A stretch of 64,000 nt of DNA, taken from Rothia aeria (GTDB taxonomy: Bacteria; Actinomycetota; Actinomycetes; Actinomycetales; Micrococcaceae). The stretch covers positions 992,001 through 1,056,000 of the forward strand of contig AP017895.1 of the NCBI GenBank assembly GCA_002355935.1, written 5' to 3'. Positions within the stretch are counted from its first letter, which is position 1; the number at the start of each line of letters is the position of its first letter. Of the stretch, positions 29,614 to 40,706 are shown piece by piece. The position numbers were made by a program, and so were the translations under genes. Under the pieces are notes generated by a model. It was not told the DNA's origin, searched no databases, and saw only the letters and a list, made by a program, of their open reading frames with translations.

Positions 29614-30917
29614 GCGTCACAAGCTCTAAAGTCGCTAACGGCCAACCCGCATCTGCCGCCGAGCGGATCCAGAACCATCTGGGCCAGGGGACCGAATATC
29701 TGCGGCAGGGGGCGGGGAAGATACGTCTTCCCGAGTTTATTATGTTTTTCCTCATGATCTTCGGAGAAGCTGTGCCGGGTGTAGGGCTTCCCTATCACCA
29801 AGTTGTCATTATTGTGATTGTGCTATACGCCCTCATTAAACAACCGGTGTACGAGCTGGGAAAATTTCAGAATCTGGCGTTTGCTACCTTTGCGGCGCTG
29901 GGGTATTTGGCGTTTGTGTCCCTCACACATGAGTCTAGTTCTGGTGCTTTTGACTGGCAGCGCCGCTTGCTGCGTCTACTATTAGCGACTCTTTTGATCT
30001 GGATTATTGCTTCCGGTCGTATCCATATACGTTCGGCGATTGCTGGGTATGTCACTGCCCTATTAGTAAACGTTCCTCTCTATTATGCGGGGCTCACCCC
30101 TGATAACTACAAGGGTTATTTGACTGGTCATTTGCTTGATAAGAACGTCTCCGGTCTTGCGTACTGTATTTTTGGTCTTCTTGCCCTCGCTCTCGCGCGC
30201 CGCCGGGCCGAGATCATCCTAACGATTATTGTTTTTGCTGCTTTTTTGTGGCTGACAGGCTCTCGCACGTCAATGGCCGCCTTCGCGATGGGGATTATTT
30301 GGATTGTACTGGCTAAACGCCTTCCCGCGTGGGGGCGCCTTATCCTCGGCTTGCTCATCTACCTGGCCCTTGGCATTCTCACCGAGGATTATTCACAGTC
30401 ATCACAGTTTGGGAACCGCGCTGGCAGTGACTGGTTCCGAACCCAAATCGATGCGGCATCTCAAGTAAAAGTAGAAAATACCGGTATTTTCGGCCGCGGT
30501 TTAGGCGAGGCCTACGTGTATCTTCAGCATGATAATAAAGTCTGGCTGTTCCATAACTCTTACTGGTCTGCACTGGTGGAAGGCGGCTGGCCCTGGATGC
30601 TACTCGTAGTTGGCATCTCCGTTTTTTGTCTGGTGCGTCCTTTCAGTAATGCTTCACAGTGGAGCCGTGATGAGGTCTATATTCAGGGTGCAGGCATTGC
30701 TTTGTTGGTTTGCGCCCAACGCCTGGGTGAGGTGTTCTACACCTGGATGTGGGCTGTCTGCGTGGGGTACGCGATCCGGGCCATCATTATTTCACGGGCG
30801 GTAGGTACCATTCATGAGCATCCGGGGGATAAAGACGGGATTGACGGGCGTATTCCTCTCACAAAGAAAACGCTTCTTACCTCACCGGCAGCGGGTGCAC
30901 CAGAGGTTACTCGGTAA
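29610..30917 (+). CDS. O-antigen ligase/Wzy-like polymerase (membrane)
   Basis: 435-residue protein with about ten hydrophobic segments, e.g. HQVVIIVIVLYALI, LLRLLLATLLIWIIASG, LAYCIFGLLALALA and ILTIIVFAAFLWLTGSRTSMAAF. The LTGSRT motif and a large extracytoplasmic loop (about 275-325, FGNRAGSDWFRTQI through HNSYWSALVEGG) are typical of Wzy/WaaL. The start GTG overlaps the GT4 stop (GTGA), showing coupling. It probably polymerises or ligates the repeat units made by the surrounding GTs. The codon composition is normal and the frame intact. Confidence 0.8.
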   Translation: MSVTSSKVANGQPASAAERIQNHLGQGTEYLRQGAGKIRLPEFIMFFLMIFGEAVPGVGLPYHQVVIIVIVLYALIKQPVYELGKFQNLAFATFAALGYLAFVSLTHESSSGAFDWQRRLLRLLLATLLIWIIASGRIHIRSAIAGYVTALLVNVPLYYAGLTPDNYKGYLTGHLLDKNVSGLAYCIFGLLALALARRRAEIILTIIVFAAFLWLTGSRTSMAAFAMGIIWIVLAKRLPAWGRLILGLLIYLALGILTEDYSQSSQFGNRAGSDWFRTQIDAASQVKVENTGIFGRGLGEAYVYLQHDNKVWLFHNSYWSALVEGGWPWMLLVVGISVFCLVRPFSNASQWSRDEVYIQGAGIALLVCAQRLGEVFYTWMWAVCVGYAIRAIIISRAVGTIHEHPGDKDGIDGRIPLTKKTLLTSPAAGAPEVTR

Positions 30918-30941
30918 AATCAAACAGAAGGGTTCAAGGTC

Positions 30942-31985
30942 ATGGCGCAGGAATTGTATATTGCAACCAATAATGGTGATATGGGCGGCGGCGAGGTCAT
31001 GCTGCTCAATATTGCACGTGCCGCCCGTTCCCTTGGCTACCGAGTCACTGTTATTGGCCCGGCGCATCCGCCGCAGCTGGTTGAGGCTGCCGCCGATGAG
31101 GGGTTTGCCCGTGTAGTGCTTCCCGCTCGCACCCGTTCCCAGTACATGATGCAGCTTCGCGCCTGGCACTCCGCCCATAAGAAAGTACTACTGTGGTGCA
31201 ACGGGCTGGTGCCCGCTGCCGCTACCGGCGGGCGTAAGAACCGGATTGTGCACCTGCACCAGATTCCAGAGGGACTCAACGCAAAACTGGTCCCCTTTGC
31301 GCGTCGTAAGGCGAGCGCGACCCTGGTGCCCAGCAACTTTATGGCCCGGCAGATAAATGGTGCACAGGTTTTGAGCAACTGGGTTTCTGAGGTACCTACA
31401 GACCTTAAACATGACAATACTGATGTCATACGTGTGGGATTTATTGGACGGCTGAGCCCCATTAAAGGTATAGTTCCGCTGTGTAAGGCTATTGCTACTC
31501 TCACCCAGGGAGGCGGTGCGTACCGCCTGGTGGTAGCAGGGGAACCCGTTTTCACCTCTGAGGTGGAGCAGGAACAGGTTGAACGTTCCCTTAGCCGTAT
31601 TGCAGAGCACACCGAGCGTTTGGGGTGGGCCACCCCTGAGGCGTTGTTTAACAACGTCGATATGCTGGTAGTTCCCTCACTAGTTGCCGAGTCTTTTGGG
31701 CTTGTTGCTGCTGAAGCAATGAGCGCCCGTGTGCCTCTTATTGTCTCCGATTCGGGGGCATTACCCGAGATCGTGGGTGAAAACTACCCGTATATCGTCC
31801 CCAAAGGTGACGAGGCCGAGCTGGCGCGTACGATCAGCATCGTCGCGGAACAGCTGAGCTCAGACTCTGAGAAGCTCACCAGCACCGTATCTGACGCTTT
31901 CTGGCGTTGGCAGGAACTGTACTCTCCTGAGGCCGGTAAAGAACGCGTGCGTGAAATCCTGGAACAGCATATTTCACCCGCATAA
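30942..31985 (+). CDS. GT4-family glycosyltransferase
   Basis: 347 residues, intact; AGAAGGG precedes the ATG. NNGDMGGGEVMLLNIARAA is the glycine-rich N-terminal loop and IVHLHQIPEGLNAKLV lies in domain 1. VGFIGRLSPIKGIVPLCKAI, RLVVAGEPVFTSEVE, RLGWATPEALF and LVVPSLVAESFGLVAAEAM include the E-x7-E donor motif. Member of the same run of GT genes as the polymerase upstream. The donor is unknown; no sugar specificity can be read from the sequence. Confidence 0.82.
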   Translation: MAQELYIATNNGDMGGGEVMLLNIARAARSLGYRVTVIGPAHPPQLVEAAADEGFARVVLPARTRSQYMMQLRAWHSAHKKVLLWCNGLVPAAATGGRKNRIVHLHQIPEGLNAKLVPFARRKASATLVPSNFMARQINGAQVLSNWVSEVPTDLKHDNTDVIRVGFIGRLSPIKGIVPLCKAIATLTQGGGAYRLVVAGEPVFTSEVEQEQVERSLSRIAEHTERLGWATPEALFNNVDMLVVPSLVAESFGLVAAEAMSARVPLIVSDSGALPEIVGENYPYIVPKGDEAELARTISIVAEQLSSDSEKLTSTVSDAFWRWQELYSPEAGKERVREILEQHISPA

Positions 31986-32050
31986 TATCCCTCTACGGCG
32001 GCGCGAGCCGACCGGAACACAACAGAATCACATCATAAAAGCATATCGTC

Positions 32051-33031
32051 ATGACTCACCTTACACATCACGAAGCTCACTCACACAACGCCGACCACTA
32101 CTACAAAGCGGCCGTCGTTATCCCCTCCAGAGGCGGTGCACACCTGCTGCACTACCCGCTGGAGGCCTTACGCGCCCAAACAGAAAAAGACTTTCAGGTA
32201 ATCGTTGTGCTCGATGGCGACATCGACAATAGCGAGGCTGTCCTGAAAAAATATGCTGCCGAGGGCGGGCTGAACCTAAGCACCATTATTTTCCCCGAAA
32301 ACCGGGGGAGGGTAGCAGCCCTGAACGCCGGGCACCGGGCCGCCAACGCCAAGGTACTTATCCGCTGCGATGATGACCTGCAGCCGGACGAACATTACGT
32401 AGCGAACCACCTTCGCCTGCACCAAGAGTACGACGGGGTTATCGGCACCCTTAACAACGTATTTCCCGAGACCCCCTACTCGCTGGTTTATGGCAACTAC
32501 CGGGATAAAAAGTTCAAGCAGGGAGCGCTCAGCGTACCCCCACACGAACGTTGGCATTACTGGAACGGTAACTCGTCCGTATCAGCCGAGTTCTTCCACA
32601 AAGTAGGGGGATTCGACCCCGCCTACCGCCTCTACGGCTGGGAAGACGTCGATATGGGGAAAATGATCGCCGACGCTGCGGGAAAAATTCTTATCTCTTC
32701 CGAGGTAGAGGCAAAACACCACGCTGAAGCAACCACCACCTCCGTACGCGCTCTGCGTGCCCTGCACTCTGGGGCGGCACGCTCCATTTTCGTGCGAAAA
32801 CACGGCGAACAGGCACACACCGCCCCAAACCCGGGCGGGGTGTGGGGTGCAGCGGTCAAAACACTCGCATTATTCACCACCGAACGAACCATTAAAACAG
32901 TGGGGGACGCCAGCGATAGAATCCTGCTCAAACTCCCGGTAAAGCTCGCCGAGAAAATTGTGGCGCTACAGGTTGAAGCAGCCTCCTACGCGGGTGTGAA
33001 ATACCCGCGCCGCGCCCAGAAAGTATTCTAG
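32051..33031 (+). CDS. GT2-family glycosyltransferase
   Basis: 326 residues, intact. AAVVIPSRGGAHLLHYPLEAL opens the GT-A fold, VVLDGDIDNSEAV and FPENRGRVAALNAGHRAANA follow, IRCDDDLQPDEHYV holds the DxD, and GGFDPAYRLYGWEDVDMGKMI is the chondroitin-polymerase-like GWEDVD motif. A His-rich N-terminus precedes the fold. The Shine-Dalgarno is poor, so a nearby start is possible. It is followed by a GT4 gene 10 bases on. Confidence 0.8.
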   Translation: MTHLTHHEAHSHNADHYYKAAVVIPSRGGAHLLHYPLEALRAQTEKDFQVIVVLDGDIDNSEAVLKKYAAEGGLNLSTIIFPENRGRVAALNAGHRAANAKVLIRCDDDLQPDEHYVANHLRLHQEYDGVIGTLNNVFPETPYSLVYGNYRDKKFKQGALSVPPHERWHYWNGNSSVSAEFFHKVGGFDPAYRLYGWEDVDMGKMIADAAGKILISSEVEAKHHAEATTTSVRALRALHSGAARSIFVRKHGEQAHTAPNPGGVWGAAVKTLALFTTERTIKTVGDASDRILLKLPVKLAEKIVALQVEAASYAGVKYPRRAQKVF

Positions 33032-33041
33032 GAACCACATC

Positions 33042-34223
33042 ATGTTCGCACACGCACATCATCTGCTCAGCGGAGCACAGAAAACCGCTAAAAAATGCCT
33101 GCCGTTCTGGCGGGTGCAAGCTACTGAAGAAATCGCTATCGCGCACGACTACCTCACTCAAAGAGGAGGGGCCGAGCGGGTGGTACTTGCCATGCACAAG
33201 GCTTTCCCCGAGGCGACGATATACACCACCCTTTACGACCCCGAAGGCACTTTCCCCGAGTTTAAAGATGCAAAAATTGTCACCAGCGGCATTAACCGCA
33301 TTGGGCTGTTCCGCCATAAACATCGTTTCGCGCTGCCGCTGTTGCCATTCGCATCGTCCCTGTTGAAGGTACCCGCCCGGAAGGCGATTATCTCAACCAC
33401 CGGCTGGGCGCACGGGTTCAGGTACGCCGGGCAGAGCTTCGTCTACTGCCACTCCCCGGCGCGCTGGCTGTACCTGAGCGACCAGTATTTGGGGAAGAAA
33501 AAAGACGGTGTTGCGGGGATTGCTTTGCGCACGCTCAGGCCCGCGCTGACCCGGTGGGATCAGCGGGCCGCCGCAAAATCCGAGAACTATGTGGGCAACT
33601 CCACCATCATTAGGGAGCGGATCCAGAACGTCTACGGTAAAGAGGATGTACCGATTTTTTTCCCGCCGCATTCGGTAGATATGGATTCCCCGGCCGAGCC
33701 GATTCCTGGTTTGGAGAAGTTCATGGCTGACGGCGACTATTTCCTGATCGTCTCACGCCTGTTGCCGTATAAGAACATAGAACACGCGGTGGAGGCCTTC
33801 ACACGCATGGGAAAGAAACTACTGATTATCGGCCGGGGGCCGGAGAAAGATAGCCTTCTAAAACATGCCGGGCCGACGGTGCGTATCGCCTCAGATCTGC
33901 CGGATGCGCAGCTATGTTACGCCTACCGCAACTGTGTGGCGCTGCTGGCGATTTCACACGAGGATTTCGGGATTACCCCCCTGGAGGCAGGTGCAAGCGG
34001 TAAACCTGTGATTGCGTTCCGTGCCGGCGGTTTCCTTGACACCGTCGTGGAAGGGCGTACCGGTGTGTTTATTGATGAGCCAACCCCTGAGTTGATCGAG
34101 TCTGCCGTGTCCTCATTTGACCCGGCACAGTGGGACCCCCAGCAGATTCGCGCCCATGTTGAAAAGTTCTCTGAAGAGAGGTTTATCGCCCAGCTGCACG
34201 AGTATGTGGCCCAGCTGGGATAA
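33042..34223 (+). CDS. GT4-family glycosyltransferase (mannosyltransferase-like)
   Basis: 393 residues, intact. AIAHDYLTQRGGAERVVLAM is the signature of the WbaZ/PimB-like mannosyltransferases. CHSPARWLYLSDQYL, NSTIIRERIQNVYGK, LIVSRLLPYKNIEHAVEAF, LIIGRGPEKDSLLKHAG and DFGITPLEAGASGKPVIAF (E-x7-E region) follow. The assigned sugar (mannose) is only a family tendency. Last gene of the plus-strand GT run, convergent with the PqqD-like gene; no strong terminator is visible in 34224-34308. Confidence 0.82.
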   Translation: MFAHAHHLLSGAQKTAKKCLPFWRVQATEEIAIAHDYLTQRGGAERVVLAMHKAFPEATIYTTLYDPEGTFPEFKDAKIVTSGINRIGLFRHKHRFALPLLPFASSLLKVPARKAIISTTGWAHGFRYAGQSFVYCHSPARWLYLSDQYLGKKKDGVAGIALRTLRPALTRWDQRAAAKSENYVGNSTIIRERIQNVYGKEDVPIFFPPHSVDMDSPAEPIPGLEKFMADGDYFLIVSRLLPYKNIEHAVEAFTRMGKKLLIIGRGPEKDSLLKHAGPTVRIASDLPDAQLCYAYRNCVALLAISHEDFGITPLEAGASGKPVIAFRAGGFLDTVVEGRTGVFIDEPTPELIESAVSSFDPAQWDPQQIRAHVEKFSEERFIAQLHEYVAQLG

Positions 34224-34308
34224 CGCTAACGCTGCACGATTTGGCTGTATTCACCGCAGTATTACGGGAAGGGCAGGTGGGGGAAGTTTCCCGGAACATG
34301 CCGCCTGT

Positions 34309-34599
34309 TTACAGCTCTTCCAGGTACTCGCGGGACACCAAATCGGCCACAAAATCCTGCACCTGCTCGGCGATAGCCGCAGGGTCCTGTTCCGCAAGCT
34401 CCGCGATCTCTTCAATAGCCTCCGGGAGAGTCAGCGGAATCTCAAACACGCCCCAAATAATGGATGCTGACCCCTCTAAGACCGCGATGCTGCTGGTGCG
34501 CAAATCAGCAAGATAGCTGGCGGTGGGGCTGTACTTGGCGAATTCGTCGGTGTGCACATAGGCGATATGTTCGGGGATGCGGTAACGCAGCTGAGCCAT
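34309..34599 (-). CDS. PqqD-family small protein
   Basis: 96 residues of the PqqD winged-helix fold: a central LRTSSIAVLEGSASIIWGVF segment (L...G...IW), then PLTLPEAIEEIAELAEQ and VQDFVADLVSREYLEEL, the alternating helix pattern of the family. PqqD proteins bind leader peptides or partners in RiPP pathways, but PqqD-like proteins also occur in polysaccharide clusters beside nucleotidyltransferases. It overlaps the upstream gene (TAATG), so it is coupled to it. No radical SAM enzyme or precursor peptide is seen nearby, arguing against a RiPP cluster. Confidence 0.75.
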   Translation of the reverse strand: MAQLRYRIPEHIAYVHTDEFAKYSPTASYLADLRTSSIAVLEGSASIIWGVFEIPLTLPEAIEEIAELAEQDPAAIAEQVQDFVADLVSREYLEEL

Positions 34600-35450
34600 T
34601 ATTTGCCGCCTTTCGGAAATTTAATGCCGAAACGGCTGAAGAACTGCCGCCATATTTCGCTCCGGCTGGGTTTATGCCCCAGCGTCATTGCCAGGTGGTC
34701 TTCGTTTACCAGCGCAATATTCCTGATAACTCGTGCCTTCTCGGCAATACCGCGTGCTGAGCGTACCCGTGCAAACCACAGCAGGTAGGGGGGAACTTTC
34801 GTCGAGACAGCCTTCCACAGCAGGTAGTCGCGGTGCCCCCTGTAGGCCGCTAGATGGCCCATTGCCGCCGCGTAAGCAATGCCGGAGTGCAGCTCTAAGG
34901 CCCTATCGTGTACCCGTTCCCATTCGCTGTAGCTCATGATTTCGTTAAGGTATTTGAGGTCGCTGCTGTATTTCGCGGCGGCTCGTGCACGGTGCAGCAC
35001 CACAATAACTCGCGCATCCAGCACAGACGGTACGGTACAGGGCCGGTGCGCTATATCGCGTGTGGTTCGGGCCAGCCACAGCTGCTCAAAAACCCGTTCA
35101 TGGTTCTCGCCCAGGCCGGGGAAGAACCGGTGTATGTCGGTCAGCCCCCACGCATCGTGGTGAAGGGTCATGGCGTGTTCAAATACTGAGCCGGTTTCAA
35201 AGTGCGCTTGGATACTCCACCCCTGAGCTATAAGCGCCTGCACGAACCGGTCCACATGTGAGGGGCGTACCAGCAAATCCACGTCGGTGCTGTGCCGCTC
35301 GGGACGGTACACCTCTGGGCCGAATGCGTACCCTTTAACGTGCAGAATATCTATGCCGTTGGCGTTGGCGACGCGCTGAAAGTAGGCGTGCGCCAGCATA
35401 ATACGTGCTTTGAGCGGCGCTGAGGCGGCCTGCCGTTCAGTTTTTTCCAC
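34599..35450 (-). CDS. Nucleotidyltransferase-family protein (NTP_transf_5-like), paired with PqqD
   Basis: 283 residues, intact, GTG start with GGAAG upstream. ILHVKGYAFGPEVY and RHSTDVDLLVRPSHVDRFVQAL (about 58-80) form the minimal nucleotidyltransferase core, where the D-x-D aspartates coordinate metal. HHDAWGLTDIHRFFPGL follows as in the family; the rest is helical. Members are often found with PqqD-like genes in exopolysaccharide loci and their substrate is unknown. The pair is transcribed opposite to the adjacent GT run and lies downstream of the BY-kinase gene, separated from it by a hairpin. Confidence 0.65.
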   Translation of the reverse strand: MEKTERQAASAPLKARIMLAHAYFQRVANANGIDILHVKGYAFGPEVYRPERHSTDVDLLVRPSHVDRFVQALIAQGWSIQAHFETGSVFEHAMTLHHDAWGLTDIHRFFPGLGENHERVFEQLWLARTTRDIAHRPCTVPSVLDARVIVVLHRARAAAKYSSDLKYLNEIMSYSEWERVHDRALELHSGIAYAAAMGHLAAYRGHRDYLLWKAVSTKVPPYLLWFARVRSARGIAEKARVIRNIALVNEDHLAMTLGHKPSRSEIWRQFFSRFGIKFPKGGK

Positions 35451-35499
35451 GGGGTGTCTTCCAGTTAGTTTTTGAAGCGTGTGCTGTAGCTACAGTATA

Positions 35500-35534
35500 G
35501 GGCGGGGACAAGGCGCAATGTCTTATCCCCGCCC
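35500..35534 (-). terminator. Hairpin terminator after the BY-kinase gene
   Basis: GGGCGGGGACAAG pairs with CTTATCCCCGCCC across a short loop, about 50 bases past the BY-kinase stop on the minus strand. It separates the kinase from the nucleotidyltransferase/PqqD pair. Confidence 0.65.
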
Positions 35535-35585
35535 CGGTTTACTGCTGCGGGCGGTAAACCTATTTCTTGGCTTTCTTCCGAGACT

Positions 35586-37095
35586 TCATTTTTTCTTCGT
35601 GCCGTCTTTTGAGTAGCCGTAGTAGGTTGCGTACCCCACGTAGCTGTTGGCGTAGCCGAAGCCGTAGTAGGAGTTACCCAGGCCCTTACGCGGCGCGCGG
35701 TTCAGCACCAGACCGAAGAGGTTAGCATTCACCTTGTTCAGGTTATTGGTTGCCTCGGTCATCTGCTCGCGGTGGCTCTTACCGATCGAACCAACCATAA
35801 TCACGCCATCTACCGCGTAGGAGAGCAGTGAGGCATCGGTGACGGGCAGCAGCGGTGGGGCATCCAGAACCACCACGAACTCTTCGGATAGTTCCCTGAC
35901 CAGCTGGCGCATCTTATCGGAGCCCAGCAGTTCTGAGGGGTTCGGGGGATACGTCCGGCGGTGAGCACGAACAGGTTGGATTCCTCCAACTGGTACACGG
36001 CCTCAGCAATATCGACCTGACCGGCCAGCACCTGGGTGAGACCGACCTTCGCATCAACGTTGAGTTTCTTCGCCAGGGTGGGGCGGCGCAGGTCGGCATC
36101 AATGAGGATGACAGCCTGACCAGACTCAGCCATGGAACGCGCCAGCGACAGCGACACGGTGGACTTACCTTCGCTGGGAACCGCGGAGGTGACCAGGAAC
36201 GAACGTGGCGGCTCGTCAATATTGACGAAACGCAGGTTGGTGCGCAGCTGACGAATTGACTCTTGAGCGATATGGTCGTTGGAGGAGCCGGTAACAATGT
36301 TTTCTTCAGTGAGGTCATCACTGGTGGGCAGCACACCAAGGATGCTGCTGCCGGTGGCTTTCACGGCGTCATCACGGGTACGGATACGCTGGTCCACGGA
36401 GCGGCGCAGGAAGATCACAACGTACACAAGAACGAGCCCGGCGACTGCACCGATGAGGGTGTTACGGGTGTAGTTGGGGATACCAGCGGAGGGTTAATAC
36501 TTGCGTTATCGAGAGGGATCACGCGGATATTATTCGCGGCGTTACCGCTAACAGCGGTGTTCGCGCTAGCACTAGCACCTGCAGTGTTGCCGTTCTCAGC
36601 ATTGGGGGTGGCGTTATTCCCCCCATTGCTGTTGGCGGCGTTGCCGCTACCGCCGTTATTGCCTTCAATATTTTTAATGTATTCAGCGGTGGCGTGTAGC
36701 GCCGAGTTCGCCAGAACCTGCGCCTGCTCCGGTGTGGAGGCGTGGGCGCTGACTTTAATCAGCGAGCTGTTTTCGTCAGTGGACGCGGTAACGCTGCCGC
36801 GGATACCGCTGACGGTCATCCCCATATTGGGGTTTTTCTCTTGAATGATTTTCGCCACAGCCTCGGAGGAGACGATAGCGGAGTAGGAACGGGCGCGGTC
36901 TTTCGCAGCCGATGAGCCCGAGAGCACGTCAATGGTGCCGCCACTGCCAATGGTGACGTACCCGGATGCGCTGGCCGCATACACCTTGGGCTGGGTGAGG
37001 GAATAGCCGACGCCTAAGAGAGCACCAATAATGATGCCGAGGATAAGCAACACGAGGTTTGCCCTCGTGGTGCGCACAAAGTCCAGTATGGTCAT
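35586..37095 (-). CDS. BY-type tyrosine kinase with fused Wzz-like membrane domain (two apparent frameshifts)
   Basis: Capsule co-polymerase/kinase. The N-terminus is a Wzz-type domain with a first membrane segment (VLLILGIIIGALLGVG) and an outside region that ends in a long Asn/Gly/Ala-rich stretch (about residues 140-190). A second membrane segment (IGAVAGLVLVYVVIFL) leads to the kinase: SAVPSEGKSTVSLSLA (Walker A), VILIDADLRRPTL (A'), VVLDAPPLLP (B). The Tyr-rich tail YYGFGYANSYVGYATYYGY is the autophosphorylation cluster. C-run losses near 36487 and 35943 explain both breaks; repaired length 503. The likely phosphatase partner is at 16841-18789. Confidence 0.88.
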
Positions 37096-37185
37096 GGTCT
37101 GTGATTACTCCAGAATGCGTATGTGATGTATTTGAGCTGAGTGTAGTCGACCCGTGCCCGGGCACAGTTGAGCGAAGACGCCACC

Positions 37186-38045
37186 TTACCGTAGCAGGTT
37201 GAGAAGGTATTCGCCGTAACCGCTCTTAACGAGGGGGCTTGCAATCTTGCTGAGTTCCTGATCGCTGAGCCAGCCTGCGCGCCACGCAATTTCTTCGGGG
37301 CATCCAATGGAAAGACCCTGACGTTTTTGCACGGTGCGGATGAAGTTCGTGGCATCCGCGAGTGAATCGAAGGTGCCGGTGTCGAGCCACGCAGTGCCGC
37401 GCGGAAGAACCTCCACTTTCAGTTTACCCTGTTTTAGGTATACACGGTTAAGGTCGGTGATTTCCAGTTCACCACGCGGTGAAGGTTCAAGTTCTTGTGC
37501 ATAGTTAACCACATCCCGGTCGTAGAAATACAGGCCGGGGATCACATAGTCGCTCTTGGGTTTTTCGGGCTTTTCCTCAATGGAGAGGGCGTTGTTGTTC
37601 TCATCGAATTCGACCACACCGTAGGCGCGCGGGTCAGCCACCTGGTAGGCGAAGACAGTTGCGCCGTCCTTCTGTTCGTATTTGGCCAACTGGGTGCCGA
37701 GCCCGTGCCCATAGAAAATATTGTCGCCAAGCACGAGGGCAACGGGGCTATTACCAATAAATCTGCACCAAGAATAAATGCTTGAGCCAGCCCGTCAGGG
37801 GAGGGCTGCACCTTGTATTCGAAGTGAACCCCGAATCTTGAGCCGTCCCCGAGCAGCCTTTGGAACTGCTCCTGGTCGGCAGGGGTGGTGATAATGAGGA
37901 TATCCCGGATACCCGCCAACATGAGTGTTGAGAGCGGGTAATAGATCATCGGCTTGTCATAGACCGGGGTGAGCTGTTTGCTAATGCCCTGAGTGATGGG
38001 GTGAAGGCGGCTGCCGGTGCCGCCAGCTAGAATGATTCCTTTCAT
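37186..38045 (-). CDS. rmlA: Glucose-1-phosphate thymidylyltransferase RmlA (one apparent frameshift)
   Basis: First step of dTDP-L-rhamnose synthesis. [18 protein letters not shown] is the nucleotide-binding loop; [30 protein letters not shown] and [14 protein letters not shown] are RmlA hallmarks. The A run at 37759-37761 lacks one base; repaired, the joint reads [17 protein letters not shown] and the protein has 286 residues, the normal length. It is divergent from rmlB across a 75-base gap and lies 90 bases upstream of the BY-kinase. Confidence 0.95.
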
Positions 38046-38107
38046 AGTTTCTATATTGTGTCACGATTCTCGCCGTTTGTATGCATAAAAATACGGGTGT
38101 CGGGCGC

Positions 38108-39118
<1,011 letters not shown>

Positions 39119-40536
39119 ATGACGAAAGAACTGAACGTGAGGGCGACCGATATACCGGGGCTGCTCGTCATCGATCTGCCCGTGCACGGCGATAATCGCG
39201 GCTGGTTTAAGGAAAACTGGCAGCGTGAGAAAATGCGTGCCGCCGGTCTGCCCGATTTTGACCCGGTGCAGAATAATATTTCTTTTAACACCTCGGTAGG
39301 CACCACACGCGGTATTCATGCCGAACCCTGGGACAAATACGTTTCGGTGGCAAGCGGCCGAATTTTCGGTGCCTGGGTAGACTTGCGTGCGGGGGAGAGC
39401 TTCGGACGGGTCGTGACCGTCGAACTCGGCCCCGACACCGCTATCTTCGTTCCGCGCGGGGTTGGCAACGCCTTCCAAACCCTGGAGGAAAACACCGCCT
39501 ACACCTACCTGGTGAACGATCATTGGTCAGCGGATGCTCTGACCGCCTACAGCTTCCTGAACCTCGCGGACGAAAGCGCCGCCATCGACTGGCCTATCGA
39601 CCTGGCGCAGGCTGAGCTTTCAGAGAAGGACCGCAAACACCCGCGCTTACATGAGATCACCCCGCTTACCCCCGACCCTCTTCTGATCGTGGGTGCAAGT
39701 GGGCAGCTCGGGCGTGAACTCGTTCGCCAGCTGACTGCGAAGAACATCCCTTTCGAGGCGGTAGACCGTGACCGGCTCGACCTTGGAACCCCCGAAAAAT
39801 GGCGAAACGCCTTCCGCTGGCGGTCATACCGCGCGGTCATTAATGCCGCCGCCTACACCGCAGTGGATAACGCCGAAACCCCGAGGGGCGCCGCGAAGCC
39901 TGGGCCGCCAACGCCCACGGAGTCGCCGCCCTAGCGAGCGTCTGCGAAGAAGCGAATCTTCCTCTCGTGCACGTTTCCACCGACTATGTCTTCGATGGAA
40001 CTCTGCCGGTAGGGCAAGAATACTCGGTGGAGCATCCCATCTCCCCGCTGAGCGTATATGGCGCCTCCAAGGCGGCGGGGGAGAGCGCCGCGACCGCGTG
40101 GCGCAAACACTACCTGCTGCGCACCAGCTGGGTGGTTGGCGAGGGTAAAAATTTTGTGGCAACTATGGCATCGCTGGCCGAACGCGGCGTGGATCCTGTC
40201 GTCGTGGCGGATCAGTGGGGGCGCCCCACCTTCACCCAAGACTTGGCGGGGGCGGCACTACATCTGCTGTTTACCGGCGCACCCTACGGCACCTACCATG
40301 TGTCAAACAGCGGCGAGGTTATCACTTGGGCAGATCTTGCCCGAGCCGTATACACCGGCACCGGTCACGATGCCGCCCGAGTAAGCGACACCACAACTGC
40401 GGAATACTTCGCCAACGCCCAGGTCTTCGCCCCGCGCCCCGCCAACTCTGCCCTGGATCTTTCAAAACTTATTGCTGCCGGATTCACCCCACGCGATCAC
40501 CGCGATGCGCTCGCCGAGTACTTAAAGGTTCTTTAA
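39119..40536 (+). CDS. Bifunctional dTDP-4-dehydrorhamnose 3,5-epimerase / reductase (RmlC-RmlD fusion), one apparent frameshift
   Basis: Completes dTDP-L-rhamnose. Residues 1-180 are a cupin RmlC: HGDNRGWFKENW, TTRGIHAEPWDKYVSV (catalytic His), FVPRGVGNAFQTLEE. From about 185, LLIVGASGQLGRELVRQL starts an RmlD SDR: NAAAYTAVDNAE, HVSTDYVFDG, SVYGASKAAGE and RTSWVVGEG. There is no stop, start or ribosome site between the halves, and the joint is away from the frameshift, so the fusion looks real; it is known in other actinobacteria. The break at the CCCC run 39879-39882 needs one C; repaired length 472. The last 80 bases of coding sequence recur at 41921-42000. Confidence 0.93.
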
Positions 40537-40706
40537 CTGGCATGTGCTGAAGACTTGTTGTGAGCGGTGTACTTAATTAATACCGTTCATGTGCCCCGGC
40601 GAGTTTGGAATAGTAAAGGGGCAAAAAACACTCACATACTCACATATACTTTGGGGAATAGCATAAGGGCCTTAGGTGTCTTTTGAGATGGCTTGGATTC
40701 CTTTCA

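Noticed and set aside
34309-35450. RiPP biosynthetic cluster
   Set aside because: Only the PqqD-like gene points that way; no precursor peptide, radical SAM enzyme or protease was found nearby.
39119-40536. RmlC-RmlD fusion as an artefact
   Set aside because: The joint lies in an unbroken frame well away from the missing base, and the same fusion is known in other actinobacteria.
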